DNA of 64,000 bases from Channallabes apus (taxonomy: Eukaryota; Chordata; Actinopteri; Siluriformes; Clariidae). Below the pieces are notes generated by a model. That model searched no databases. It had not been told where the DNA came from and saw only the letters and a list, made by a program, of their open reading frames with translations. This document shows positions 57,401 to 64,000 of this stretch, piece by piece; the first letter of the stretch is position 1, and the number at the start of each line of letters is the position of its first letter. Position numbers and translations under genes: made by a program. The DNA is taken from contig CM060131.1 in assembly GCA_030522415.1 (NCBI GenBank), positions 4,916,203 to 4,980,202 on the forward strand, given 5' to 3'.

Positions 57401-60400
57401 CTGCGGCCAGTAAAGGAGGAAGGTTTCAAATGCCCAAGATTGATCTTTCATTACCAACAGTGAAGTTACCAGAGGGTAAGATTAAAGTGGAAGGTCCTGA
57501 TATCAATGTAGATAAACCTGACATGCCATCCATTGACATTTCATTTCCAAAAGGGAATGCTAAAGAGGATATTGACATTGAGGCACATTCTGGGAAACAT
57601 GGAAAGTTTGACTTGCTGAAGCTTGACGTTTCCTCCCCAAAAGTAAAATCCCCTGACACTGACATGAGTATTGATGATACAGAAACCAAGCGTGGAAAGT
57701 TTCACATGCCAGATATTGAATTCTGTTTGCCAAAAGGAAAAGTCAAAGGGGCTCTTGATCTTGAGGGTGAGGACACGAAACAAGGCATGTTTCAAATTCC
57801 CATGGCTGATCTTTCTTCACCAAGAATTAAGTTACCCGGGAGTAATCTTGATGTGGAGGCTCCTGATATATGTGTGCCAACCAAGACATGCCAAGACATG
57901 CCAACCACTGATGTTTCTTTACTGAAAGGGAAGGCTAAAGGTGAAATTGACATTGATATGCATTCTGGAAAAGGAGGAAAGCTTAACATTTCCTTACCAA
58001 AAGTAAAAACATTTAAGCCTGATGTCAGTTTTGAAGTCCAAGAGAACAAAGGTGGCACATTTCACATGCCCGAAAGTGACAGTTCATTAACCAAAGGAAC
58101 ATTTAAAGAGAGTATCAATCTTGAAGGTGAGGCCAATAAAGGGATAAAGTTTCCAAAGCCTAGAGTAGATCTTTCTCTCCCACAAATTATGCTACCAGAG
58201 AGTAGCATTAATGTGGGGAGACCAGATTTCAAAATGGGCAATATTAGTATACCTTCTATTGACATATCCTTGCCAAAAGGGAAGGGTAAAGGAGAAACTG
58301 ACGTTGAAACAAAGGCAGGACAGATAGATTTTGACGGCATTAAAATCAGTGCTGAAGGCCCTGAGATCAAAAGTGGGCAGTTTTACATGCCAGACCTCCC
58401 CTTGTCAAAAGAAAAGGTCAAAGAAGGTGTTGATCTTGAAGTTAAGTCCGATAAAGGTGGCAAGTTTCATATGCCCAAGGTTGATTTTTCTATACCAAAA
58501 TTAAAATTGCCAAAGTTTTCTCCAAGTTTAGAGGCAACCAAATGTGGAAAAATAACCATTGATCATGCTATTGATCCAACATGTCCTAAGGGAAAAACCG
58601 AAATCAATTTTGAAGGAGATACTGCAACGTGGGGAAAGATAGCTATGCCTGATGTTGAACTTTCATTACCAAAAATTCATGGACAAGACATAAATGATAT
58701 AAATTTGCCTGGTGCAGGTGTTTGTGGAAGCACAAGCGGAAACTTAAAGTTGCCAACTGTAAAGCTACCAAGTGTTGACATATCAGCACCTAAGGTTGAC
58801 TTTGACTTTGGCATTCCCACAGAAAAAGACACTGATAGAGAAGATATTAAACTTCTCAAAGCTGAAGGCAGCAGGCCATCATCTGGGGCAAGTTTTGACA
58901 TCCCTGACGTGAATTTTAAAATGCCAAAAATGTCATTACCTAAATTTGGGGGGAAATTTAAAAGTGAAGACAAACAAGTTGAAGGACTTAGTTTATCTAC
59001 TCATCTGGAAATGGGAAAAAATATGCCATCTGAGGTTATAAATGATGATGGCAAAATAAAAGGCACAATAAATAAGCTAAACCTTGAAGGAGACGTGAAT
59101 GACTTATTTGTTATGGGGGCAGAGGGCAAGAAACATTTTAAGGCTCCAACATTAGATACAAAGGCAAAGGTCAGAATGCCTTCAGTTGAGATATCTCTTC
59201 CAACTTCATACATACCAGAGAAAGAGGCACTGCTGCCAAAATCTGAGATTGATGTATCTGAGGCAGATATCAAGGCTTACGAGGGTAGTTTAAAAATCCC
59301 AAAGATGCCAACTATTGATATATCAGTTCCAAAAGTAGATTTGGATGTTGCCCTACCAAAAGTGAAACAAGATGCATTAACTGAATATATTAGTAATGTG
59401 AATGCTGGTCAGCATTTATCCCTAAAACTCTCTGATAGCAAACTATCTGAACGAGCAAGCTTTGAATCTAATGTAAAGAGCAAATTTGTATATGTGGAAT
59501 GTACCTCTGCAAATGTTGATTCAAATAATGGGCTTTCACTGCCCAATATTGAAATAAAAGCACCAGACATAGGCTTTGAGACTGTTCAAGGTGACATGAG
59601 TGATGATAATACAAACTTAAAGACAGGAACCACAATCAAAACTCCAAAGGTCGGTGTAGCACTACCTTCTTTAACTTCATCTGAAGCCAAAGTTAACAAT
59701 AAATCACTCAAAGCATCTTCTGTGACCACAAATCCTGAAATACAGTATGAGGGCCCACCTATCCCTAAAGTAACAAAAGCAGTTTTTGTTTTAGCAAATT
59801 CACAAACAGAAACCTATGTTAATGTAACTAGTAAAACAAATGTAGAGACTATAGATAAGAAAATAAAAGTGCCAAAAATCATAAATAAGGCAAGTTTTGA
59901 AAAGTCACATTCAAAAAGTCCACAAACAGTTTCTAAAGTAGAAGAGGAAAATGATTCAAAGTTAGAAACAGGAGTGGTTAGCTTTCCCAAACTTGAGCTT
60001 TCTTCACTTTATGTAAAAAATGTGGCAGAAGAGGAAGTACCAGAGATCGGCACAGAACCTGAGAATAAGGATAGCACAGACATTAACAAAGGCACGAAAG
60101 CTAAATCAGGAAAAATATCCTTTCCAGGTTTTAAAAAGAAATCTGTAAATGTTGATGAGGGAAGTGAAAAGGGATGTTTAGTGTCCTCAAAAGCCAGACT
60201 GGAAATGTTAACAGAAATGCAAGGATCTGAGTCTTCAGTAACAGGTATTTCAGTTGGCTCTGAATCAGAAAATACCAGTGGCCAGAAAGAGAGTGGATCC
60301 AAAGAAGATGTTGGAAGTAGACAGGACATGAAAGAAAAAGGGGAAACAACATGGTTTAAAATCCCCAAGTTCACTCTTAGCCCTCATTCCACTGGCATTC

Positions 60401-60642
60401 TGCAGATCACACCAGAGGGATCTCCAAAACAAAGCAAGCCAACTTTAGAGTACTCTAGTGAAGGCATGTCTGGAGGTTTCTACAGAAGAATGCCAAATAC
60501 TGAATTTTCCACTCAGGATGTTTCTTCAAAACACACAGTCACCACAACAAAGGAAGGGACTTTCACTGTGGTAACTAAGACTACTAAATATACGGCAAAA
60601 GAATCAGCAAGTAGCAGCTCAACTCAACACTGGAATAAATAA
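48445..60642 (+). CDS. prx: Periaxin/AHNAK-family scaffold, giant last exon
   Basis: The acceptor TTCTTACAG ends at 48444 and the frame runs to TAA at 60640-60642 without interruption, giving 4065 residues (127-4191 of the assembled protein). Order: a basic, nuclear-localisation-like stretch (KAKKKRGGRFGLKRLKEKRR, about 135-154); the periaxin motif DFTPVDVEFALPKF (about 171-184); a transition; then 11 super-repeats (residues 335-3240) of 61-residue units built on x-MPK-x-D-x-SLPK and EGP motifs; degenerate units to about 3400; and a non-repetitive, Ser/Thr/Lys-rich C-terminus ending TQHWNK. Periaxin and AHNAK proteins are scaffolds linking plasma membrane and cytoskeleton (periaxin in myelinating Schwann cells and lens fibres). 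Human L-periaxin is about 1460 residues, so this one is nearly three times longer; its repeat style is AHNAK-like. The gene could be annotated as prx or as an AHNAK-like gene. Confidence 0.85.
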   Translation, partial: SVRSVKQFKAKKKRGGRFGLKRLKEKRRTTAEAEMDIKESSGTLDFTPVDVEFALPKFKTKKHRKVTAEESGHLERMKTHGQKIIKIQVPKTKIRSAKEGFGNSSTKGEIEVKDNNECVKGKKISMPTNKSVPHVKLDRKDGYADEGDGSMAKGANVIFNVEGSSKSGKVSMPSISLPKFHMPDPDISLLKGNVQGGVTLEGEADKGGSLQKPKVDFALPRMKLTEGNTNVEGPDVKVRKVDMPSIDVSLPKEKVKGEIDIERLTGKERNIDVPKLNISIPKVKSPKVNISGEGPEIKGKKVQMVDIDNSIPKAKVLGDISLEVKADKGEKFKMPEVDLSLPKTKIPEGKINVEGPDINVGKVDMPSLNISLPKGKVDMPIIDISLPKVKAKGEIGIDAHSEKGGKFDLPKLDISLPKVKPPELDVSVSGPEIKGGKFNMPDIDICLPKGKVKGDMKFETEAGKGRSFQMPEVDLSLPNIKFPEGKMNVEGPDIKVGKVDMPSIDASLPKGKAKGEVDIVGPSGKGANMDVPKMDISLPKVTTPKVDIEGPEINGKKMHMPDIDFSLPKGKVQGGVDFEGTTNKGGRFQMPKVDLSLPKVKLPEGKIKVEGPDINLDKPDMPSCDISLPKGKVDVRPIDISLPKGNAKGEIDIDAHSGRGGKFDLPKLDISLPKVKLPELDVSVSGPEIMGGNLHRPDIDISLPKGNIKGDAQLEGVAGTKGKFRMPKVDLSLPRIKLPDGKINVEGPDINVGKVGMPSIDISLPEGKAKGEIGIDGPSGKGGNIDVPKLKISLPKVTPPKVDIGIEGPEIKGKKIYMPDIDISLPKGKVQGGVDLESEASKGGRFQMPKVDLSLPKVKLPEGKIKVEGPDINVDKPDMPSIDISLPKGKFDMPSCDISLPKGKVDMPSIDISLPKGNAKGEIDIDAHSGRGGKFDLPKLDISLPKVKLPELDVSVYGPEIKGGNLHRPDIDISLPKGNIKGDAQLEGAAGTKGKFRMPKVDLSLPRIKLPEGKINVEGPDINVGKVGMPSFDISLPEGKAKGEIGIDGPSGKGGNIDVPKLDISLPKVPPPKVDIGIEGPDIKGKKFHMPDIDISLPKGKVQGGVDLESEASKGGRFQMPKVDLSLPKVKLPEGKIKVEGPDINVDKPDMPSIDISLPKKKVDMPSCDISLPKGKVDMPSIEISLPKGNAKGEIDIDAHSGRGGKFDLPKLDISLPKVKLSEFDVSVSGPEIKGGNLHTPNIDISLPKGNIKGDAQLEGDAGTRGKFRMPKVDLSLPRIKLPEGKINVEGPDINVGKVGMPSIDISLPEGKAKGEIGIDGPSGKGGNIDVPKLNISLPKVTPPKVDIGIEGPEIKGKRFNMPDIDISLPKGKVQGGVDLESEASKGGRFQMPKVDLSLPKVKLPEGKIKVEGPDINVDKPDMPSIDISLPKGKFDMPSCNISLPKGKVDMPSIDISLPKGNAKGEIDIDAHSGRGGKFDLPKLDISLPKVKLPELDVSVYGPEIKGGNLHRPDIDTSLPKGNIKGDAQLEGAAGTKGKFRMPKVDLSLPRIKLPEGKINVEGPDINVGKVGMPSIDISLPEGKAKGEISIDGPSGKGGNIDVPKLNISLPKVTPPKVDIGIEGPEIKGKRFNMPDIDISLPKGKVQGGVDLESEASKGGRFQMPKVDLSLPKVKLPEGKIKVEGPDINVDKPDMPSIDISLPKGKFDMPSCDISLPKGKVDMPSIDISLPKGNAKGEIDIDALSGRGGKFDLPKLDISLPKVKLPELDVSVYGPEIKGGNLHRPDIDTSLPKGNIKGDAQLEGAAGTKGKFRMPKVDLSLPRIKLPEGKINVEGPDINVGKVGMPSIDISLPEGKAKGEIGIDGPSGKGGNIDVPKLNISLPKVTPPKVDIGIEGPEIKGKRINMPDIDISLPKGKVQGGVDLESEASKGGRFKMPKVDLSLPKVKLPEGKIKVEGPDINVDKPDMPSIDISLPKGKVDMPSCDISLPKGKVDMPSIDISLPKGNAKGEIDIDAHSGRGGKFDLPKLDISLPKVKLSEFDVSVSGPEIKGGNLHRPDIDISLPKGNLKGDAQLEGDAGTRGKFRMPKVDLSLPRIKLPEGKINVEGPDINVGKVGMPSIDISLPEGKAKGEIGIDGPSGKGGNIAVPKLNISLPKVTPPKVDIGIEGPEIKGKRFNMPDIDISLPKGKVQGGVDLESEASKGGRFQMPKVDLSLPKVKLPEGKIKVEGPDINVDKPDMPSIDISLPKGKFDMPSCDISLPKGKVDMPSIDISLPKGNAKGEIDIDAHSGRGGKFDLPKLDISLPKVKLPELDVSVYGPEIKGGNLHRPDIDISLPKGNIKGDAQLEGAAGTKGKFRMPKVDLSLPRIKLPEGKINVEGPDINVGKVGMPSIDISLPEGKAKGEIGIDGPSGKGGNIDVPKLNISLPKVTPPKVDIGIEGPEIKGKRINMPDIDISLPKGKVQGGVDLESEASKGGRFKMPKVDLSLPKVKLPEGKIKVEGPDINVDKPDMPSIDISLPKGKVDMPSCDISLPKGKVDMPSIDISLPKGNAKGEIDIDAHSGRGGKFDLPKLDISLPKVKLSEFDVSVSGPEIKGGNLHRPDIDISLPKGNLKGDAQLEGDAGTGGKFRMPKVDLSLPRIKLPEGKINVEGPDINVGKVGMPSIDISLPEGKAKGEIGIDGPSGKGGNIDVPKLNISLPKVTPPKVDIGIEGPEIKGKRINMPDIDISLPKGKVQGGVDLESEASKGGRFQMPKVDLSLPKVKLPEGKIKVEGPDINVDKPDMPSIDISLPKGNAKGEFDIGAHSGRGGKFDLPKLDISLPKVKPPELDVSVYGPVIKGGHLHRPDIDISLPKGNIKGDAQLEGDAGTRGKFRMPKVDLSLPRIKLPEGKINVEGPDINVGKVGMPSIDISLPEGKAKGEIGIDGPSGKGGNIDVPKLDISLPKVTPPKVDIGIQGSDIKGKKFHMPDIDISLPKGKVQDGVDLETAASKGGRFQMPKIDLSLPTVKLPEGKIKVEGPDINVDKPDMPSIDISFPKGNAKEDIDIEAHSGKHGKFDLLKLDVSSPKVKSPDTDMSIDDTETKRGKFHMPDIEFCLPKGKVKGALDLEGEDTKQGMFQIPMADLSSPRIKLPGSNLDVEAPDICVPTKTCQDMPTTDVSLLKGKAKGEIDIDMHSGKGGKLNISLPKVKTFKPDVSFEVQENKGGTFHMPESDSSLTKGTFKESINLEGEANKGIKFPKPRVDLSLPQIMLPESSINVGRPDFKMGNISIPSIDISLPKGKGKGETDVETKAGQIDFDGIKISAEGPEIKSGQFYMPDLPLSKEKVKEGVDLEVKSDKGGKFHMPKVDFSIPKLKLPKFSPSLEATKCGKITIDHAIDPTCPKGKTEINFEGDTATWGKIAMPDVELSLPKIHGQDINDINLPGAGVCGSTSGNLKLPTVKLPSVDISAPKVDFDFGIPTEKDTDREDIKLLKAEGSRPSSGASFDIPDVNFKMPKMSLPKFGGKFKSEDKQVEGLSLSTHLEMGKNMPSEVINDDGKIKGTINKLNLEGDVNDLFVMGAEGKKHFKAPTLDTKAKVRMPSVEISLPTSYIPEKEALLPKSEIDVSEADIKAYEGSLKIPKMPTIDISVPKVDLDVALPKVKQDALTEYISNVNAGQHLSLKLSDSKLSERASFESNVKSKFVYVECTSANVDSNNGLSLPNIEIKAPDIGFETVQGDMSDDNTNLKTGTTIKTPKVGVALPSLTSSEAKVNNKSLKASSVTTNPEIQYEGPPIPKVTKAVFVLANSQTETYVNVTSKTNVETIDKKIKVPKIINKASFEKSHSKSPQTVSKVEEENDSKLETGVVSFPKLELSSLYVKNVAEEEVPEIGTEPENKDSTDINKGTKAKSGKISFPGFKKKSVNVDEGSEKGCLVSSKARLEMLTEMQGSESSVTGISVGSESENTSGQKESGSKEDVGSRQDMKEKGETTWFKIPKFTLSPHSTGILQITPEGSPKQSKPTLEYSSEGMSGGFYRRMPNTEFSTQDVSSKHTVTTTKEGTFTVVTKTTKYTAKESASSSSTQHWNK
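49069..57786 (+). repeat. Coding higher-order repeat array, 11 units
   Basis: Each super-repeat is four 61-residue units in the order B (KFRMPKVDLSLPRIK...), C (NIDVPKLNISLPKV...), D (RFQMPKVDLSLPKVK...) and A (KFDLPKLDISLPKVK...). Starts of the B units are 49069, 49843, 50611, 51427, 52243, 53059, 53875, 54691, 55507, 56323 and 57055. Spacings are 774, 768, seven of 816, 732 and 732 nt. All spacings are multiples of three, so the frame is preserved. Unit D carries zero, one or two extra 14-residue modules, which explains the length steps. Confidence 0.95.
57787..60642 (+). other. Degenerate repeats and unique C-terminus of the scaffold
   Basis: After the array, decayed units continue to about 58310, then a glycine/lysine-poor segment with isolated motifs such as SFDIPDVNFKMPKMSLPKFG (about 58890) follows. 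From about 59350 the protein is non-repetitive. Near the end are TWFKIPKFTLSPHSTG, ITPEGSPKQSKP and a Thr-rich TVTTTKEGTFTVVTKTTKY. Mammalian periaxin has an acidic C-terminal domain; I do not see one here. Periaxin's long isoform C-terminus is known to bind dystroglycan-complex partners, but whether this segment does so cannot be read from sequence. Confidence 0.7.
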
Positions 60643-61118
60643 AATAGAGGAGTAAATCTAATTGTGGTGGAATATTTTTATATTGTTGTTGCATTTCAGA
60701 GGTATGAATAGTGAATTAATTTACATAAATACAATAATTATTTAATGTAACACTGTTTGAATTTCATAAACTTATATTAATTTTATTTTGTGTAGATAAT
60801 GACTTTCTTTAAGTAGATAATTATTACTCCTTAGACATGCATTAGGTTTTATGATCACATATACAAGCTGAATGGAATTTGGGGTAGATTTTTAAGGAGT
60901 ATTATTATTATTATTATTATTATAGGTTTTGAAGGTATGTGTTGCTGTATTATTTTTTCATTGAGGTTGAACATGAATTTTCGTTTCATTATATAAGAGA
61001 AATTATTTTCATACGTAACACCTAAACTACTAAACTGTAAAAGAAACCTTCTATTTGTGTGTGTGTGTGTGTTTGTGCACAGCCACACACAAATATATAT
61101 ATGTGTACTGTATATATA
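60643..61118. other. Probable 3' UTR with microsatellites
   Basis: AT-rich sequence after the stop with an ATT microsatellite (60900-60922), a GT microsatellite (61054-61072) and a TA tract. An AATAAA overlaps the stop codon (60634-60639); the next good candidates are at 61577 and 61854. The real polyadenylation site is not determinable from sequence. Confidence 0.5.
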
Positions 61119-61605
61119 GTACCTGTCAAAAGTTTGGACACAAGTTAGGATTTATTTTCTACATTCTAGAACAATACTGGAGATCTCAAAATTATGAAAT
61201 AACACATATAGAATTAGGTAATTAAGTAACAACAACAACAACAGTTAATTGTTATTTTAAGACACAAAGGTCTGTTCTTATATAGTTTTTGCAAAAACAG
61301 TATTGTCAGGTGCAGTTGAAAAACCCATCAACCATCATGATGAAATTGGCTCTCATGAAGACCTTCTCAAGAAAGCAAGACTCAGGAAAACAACACTTAC
61401 TGTACATCTGCTGTAGAGGAGAAGTTTATTTAGCCCTGCCAGCCTAAAAAATCACCAATTAACAGCACCTCAGGTTAGAGCCATTATGAAGGCTCTAGCA
61501 GACACATCTCAATATCAATTGGTCAAATGGGATTACTCCAACACCTTCAGCATTGTTCTACAATGTAGAAAGAAATAAACATCAGGAAAGACCATGGAAT
61601 TAGTG
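61119..61605. mobile_element. Tc1-like element, second copy, one end
   Basis: Starts TACCTGTCAAAAGTTTGGAC and shares the interior of the element at 30423 ('acaacagttaattgttattt', 'cagtattgtcaggtgcagtt'). The right terminus is lost. It lies in or just beyond the 3' UTR. Confidence 0.75.
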
Positions 61606-61853
61606 GGTACTCTATGTCCATATATGCATTAAAATGTGACACAGTATACAGTGATAATGACATTTATGTGTGGAAATAGTTTGTGTTTTTAATTTGAAGT
61701 ATCTGAGTGTGCATTGTGAAATTTCTTGTTTTATAATTTTTCATTTGATCATAACTGGAGGAGAAGATTTGTAGAATTATTTTGGTTAACGTTTTTAGAA
61801 TGTCCTTTACATTTACATTTTAAGGCACACTTTCTCAGCTGGATATAATATTA

Positions 61854-61859
61854 AATAAA
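61854..61859 (+). terminator. Candidate polyadenylation signal
   Basis: AATAAA in an AT-rich context about 1.2 kb after the stop codon. It is one of several candidates, and assignment to the periaxin-like transcript is inference. Confidence 0.25.
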
Positions 61860-61989
61860 ATATTTTATCTGCTTGTTAAGTACTCCCTGAAATTCCTTTG
61901 AAACCCACTATATGTTGCTAATAATTTTCATTTGTTGAAGTTTAATGTGAAACATTTTTAATGATTTTTTTTTTTAAAAGGGCCCTCCC

Positions 61990-62430
61990 GCCCTCCGAGT
62001 GGCACTGTGGTAAAGTGCTTGCCCTATCATCTGGTGATTGCGAGTTTGATTCCCGGGTGATGCTGTAACCTCTCGCAGCCAGAGGTCTAGAGAGAGCTGA
62101 TTGGCCGAGCTCTCTCACAGGGGAGGGATACAGTAAGAGGTACTTAGTACTCCCATATTAATCACGGCTCTACAGCCAATCAGGGGCACCTGTGAGCTCA
62201 CACAAGCGGAAGGAGCAGATAGCGCTGTCCTCTGAGTGTGTTACGCCGTCCCCAATGGTGTGTGAGCGAGCAGTCCAAAAAGATGCAGTTGGCTGGCGTC
62301 ACATGGTTCAGAGGAAACAGGTGATAGTCTTCCTATCAGCCAGCCTTCCCGACTGAGTGGTAGGTAGTTGCTTGATGTGGGAGGGCACTATTGACGGGGA
62401 CTATTGACTCTATTGACTAATTAGGGAGAA
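61990..62430 (+). repeat. tRNA-derived SINE, second family
   Basis: A box TGGCACTGTGG (62000-62010) and a B-box-like AGTTTGATTCC (62044-62054), followed by 'gggtgatgctgtaacc' and 'agagctgattggccgagc'. The 'gggtgatgctg' text also follows the B box of the tRNA-like module at 6838-6850, so the two are related. The tail region has decayed. Confidence 0.75.
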
Positions 62431-62439
62431 AATAGGGGA

Positions 62440-62480
62440 ACACCCCCCCCCCCACACACACACACACACACACACACAAA
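62440..62480. repeat. C tract and CA microsatellite
   Basis: About 11 C followed by about 12 CA dinucleotides. Confidence 0.95.
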
Positions 62481-62844
62481 AAAGGGCCCAGCCACATTCT
62501 GACAAAGACCATGAAATTCCCACTGCAACCTAAAAATATCGAGGAATGCAGTGGGAGCGGGATTAAAATGGAAAAATGTGCATTTATCAATGCTTCTTCC
62601 AAACCACATCCCTGCCATGTTCTCAGTTTGTCTATCATGTTGTCACTAATTTTCTATCACGTACCAATCTAACTAACCAATTAGTTAGTCCAATGCTCAC
62701 CAAGCTATACCTATGTCAGGTCATATTTCACCACACTCTTACCAGGGGCTCACCATACACTTACTACATTGTCACTGTGTCCGGTAGGTTGGTATAAATA
62801 CTCGGACACGACAGTGTATGGAGGACTTGGATCCATTATTTATA

Positions 62845-63115
62845 CTAAATTCTCTTAACGTGACCTAGACTCACAATCTCTCTTCTGAACCACCTCAATC
62901 TGGCTTCTCTAACCTTATCTCCAAAACATCTAACATCGGTTGTCCCTCTGATGGACTTATTCTTGATCCTATCCACCCTTGTAACTCCCAAAGAGAACCG
63001 CACCATCTTCATCTCTGCTACCTCCAACTCTTCCTCTGTGTTTTCTTCAGTGCCACTGTCTCTAAGTCGTAGAGTATCGCTGGTCTCACAACTGTCTTGT
63101 ACACCTTAAACAAAA
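62845..63115 (-). pseudogene. LINE reverse-transcriptase C-terminal fragment
   Basis: On the minus strand: KVYKTVVRPAILYDLETVAL, then VAEMKMVRFSLGVTRVDRIK and KVREARLRWFRREIVSLGHV. This is the conserved C-terminal region of RTE-like LINEs (family pattern AEMRMLRW...GVTR, EARLRWYGHV), the same type as at 34935-35190. About 90 codons with at least one frameshift. Confidence 0.78.
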
Positions 63116-63249
63116 CTGCAATAAATCACTGTTTCTGTACTTTTTTTTCCCTTAAAGAAATACTGTAATATTAAGTTTTTTGCATTACTTCAGAAAATGT
63201 GAAAAAGCATTAACAGGTCTTTTATGCGATTTCTATTTACTACTGTGGC

Positions 63250-63545
63250 CGATAAGTGAAAAACAGAATAACAAAATAACAATTTCAAAAACAAAATAAC
63301 TAAACCAAAGAAAAAAAACATATTAAAAAAGAAATGAACAAAATCGTAAACAAGATAACAAATTCATAAACAATTGAACAAAAACAAAGTAACAAAATCG
63401 CCCACCAAAAACTAAAACAAATAATAACAAATTCAAAAACAAAATAACAAAACTGAAAACAACATAACAAATCAGAAAACACAACAACATATCCAGAAAC
63501 AAAATACCAAATGAGAAAACACAATGACAATACAGTCAAACCGTA
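63250..63545. repeat. AACAAAAT-type cryptic repeat
   Basis: Imperfect, irregular iterations of 'aaaacaaaataacaa' over about 290 bp, strongly A/C-biased on the plus strand. The minus-strand open frame over it (Phe/Val/Cys-rich) is a compositional artefact. Confidence 0.8.
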
Positions 63546-64000
63546 AAGGTAGGTAAAAGTTTGAAAATTAAATTCTTATTTGGAAGAGCCATCTGTCACT
63601 CAAGCCATGCAAGAGGTACTCTCAAGTCAAGTTATGTGCTTTTTAATTTTTAATGTGCTTTAAAAATTTGATTTTTAAAGCACATTTAGCTATGACACAA
63701 ACACAACTTAGTTGATCAAAGTGCTGTACAATCCTTAAAAAAAGGAGTGGGGGTACTATGTATGCGACGCACTTTTAACACATAACTTGTTGGCCCCTGG
63801 GCCCAAATACATAAACAGCCTATGTATAACCCTGATCATCATTATTGTCAAGTGGCTCTTTTTAGATATTTTCATATTTGCATTATGCCCCCAGTATTAT
63901 TCAAGAAAATACAGCATTTTCTTCTCAATATGCTCAGTGCCTAGATTGACATTATTAGCCCATCTTAGTATAATCACTGGAAGTAAATTCTACAAATGCT
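63546..64000. other. No feature recognised
   Basis: Short inverted stretch around 63640-63690 ('tgctttttaatttttaatg' and 'aaatttgatttttaaagcac'); otherwise nothing to report. Confidence 0.4.

Noticed and set aside
49069..57786. CRISPR-like regular repeats
   Set aside because: The period is 816 nt with repeats filling the whole unit, and everything stays in one coding frame; there are no short repeats with unique spacers.
49026..58370. Ladder of 65-150-residue open frames on the minus strand and in a second plus frame across the array
   Set aside because: They recur with the same period as the coding repeat, have no start or domain logic and are frame shadows of the plus-strand protein.
47768..60642. 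Assignment to AHNAK (AHNAK1)
   Set aside because: Repeat style is similar, but the PDZ domain ([25 protein letters not shown]) and the PDVEF-like motif fit periaxin, with some AHNAK2 likeness.
63300..63539. Hydrophobic 79-residue minus-strand open frame as a membrane protein
   Set aside because: It arises from the AACAAAAT low-complexity tract; composition alone explains it.

Overview
This is vertebrate DNA, most likely from a teleost fish. The evidence is large introns with GT-AG sites, long CA, TA and ATT microsatellites, tRNA-derived SINEs with 11-14 bp target duplications, a Rex3-like LINE with a GATG-type tail, PIF/Harbinger, hAT and Tc1-like elements, and one very long coding exon. A cyprinoid or catfish-like (otophysan) genome would fit the repeat spectrum, but I cannot name the species. 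There is no prokaryotic content, no CRISPR array and no operon.

One real protein-coding gene dominates. It is a + strand member of the periaxin/AHNAK family, closest to periaxin (prx) by its PDZ domain. I assemble it as: a short exon with the likely start codon (ATG at 15518, exon 15428-15550), an intron of about 32 kb, two PDZ exons (47768-47918 and 48129-48322), and a 12.2-kb last exon (48445-60642). The four pieces join in compatible phases (0, 1, 0) and give about 4191 residues: PDZ domain, basic nuclear-localisation-like stretch, a short periaxin-type motif (DFTPVDVEFALPKF), a huge repeat domain and a non-repetitive Ser/Thr/Lys-rich C-terminus. Two further possible upstream exons (2832-2872 and 13559-13663) have good splice sites and stay in frame.

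The most unusual structure is the repeat domain. It is a higher-order repeat: 61-residue units of four types (B-C-D-A) form an approximately 272-residue super-repeat present 11 times between 49069 and 57786. Super-repeat lengths are 258, 256, seven of 272, then 244 and 244 residues. Apart from one two-residue deletion, they differ by whole 14-residue modules. Two sequence subtypes occur in the order 1-2-1-1-2-1-2, and some copies 1632 nt apart are nearly identical, implying recent unequal exchange inside a coding exon.

Most of the rest is mobile-element sediment. 3.2-6.1 kb: LINE 3' end and a broken Ty3/gypsy pol. 6.1-10.7 kb: a 4.6-kb composite inverted-repeat element sitting in a CA microsatellite. 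10.9-12.8 and 15.7-17.3 kb: hAT, Harbinger MITE and Tc1-type remnants. 18-25.8 kb: SINEs, LINE ends and a decayed Harbinger transposon. 26.4-30.1 kb: a complete-ended but internally deleted Rex3-like LINE carrying a solo LTR. 30.4-47.7 kb: more Tc1, hAT, LTR and LINE debris. 61-63.5 kb: Tc1-like, SINE and LINE pieces downstream of the gene.
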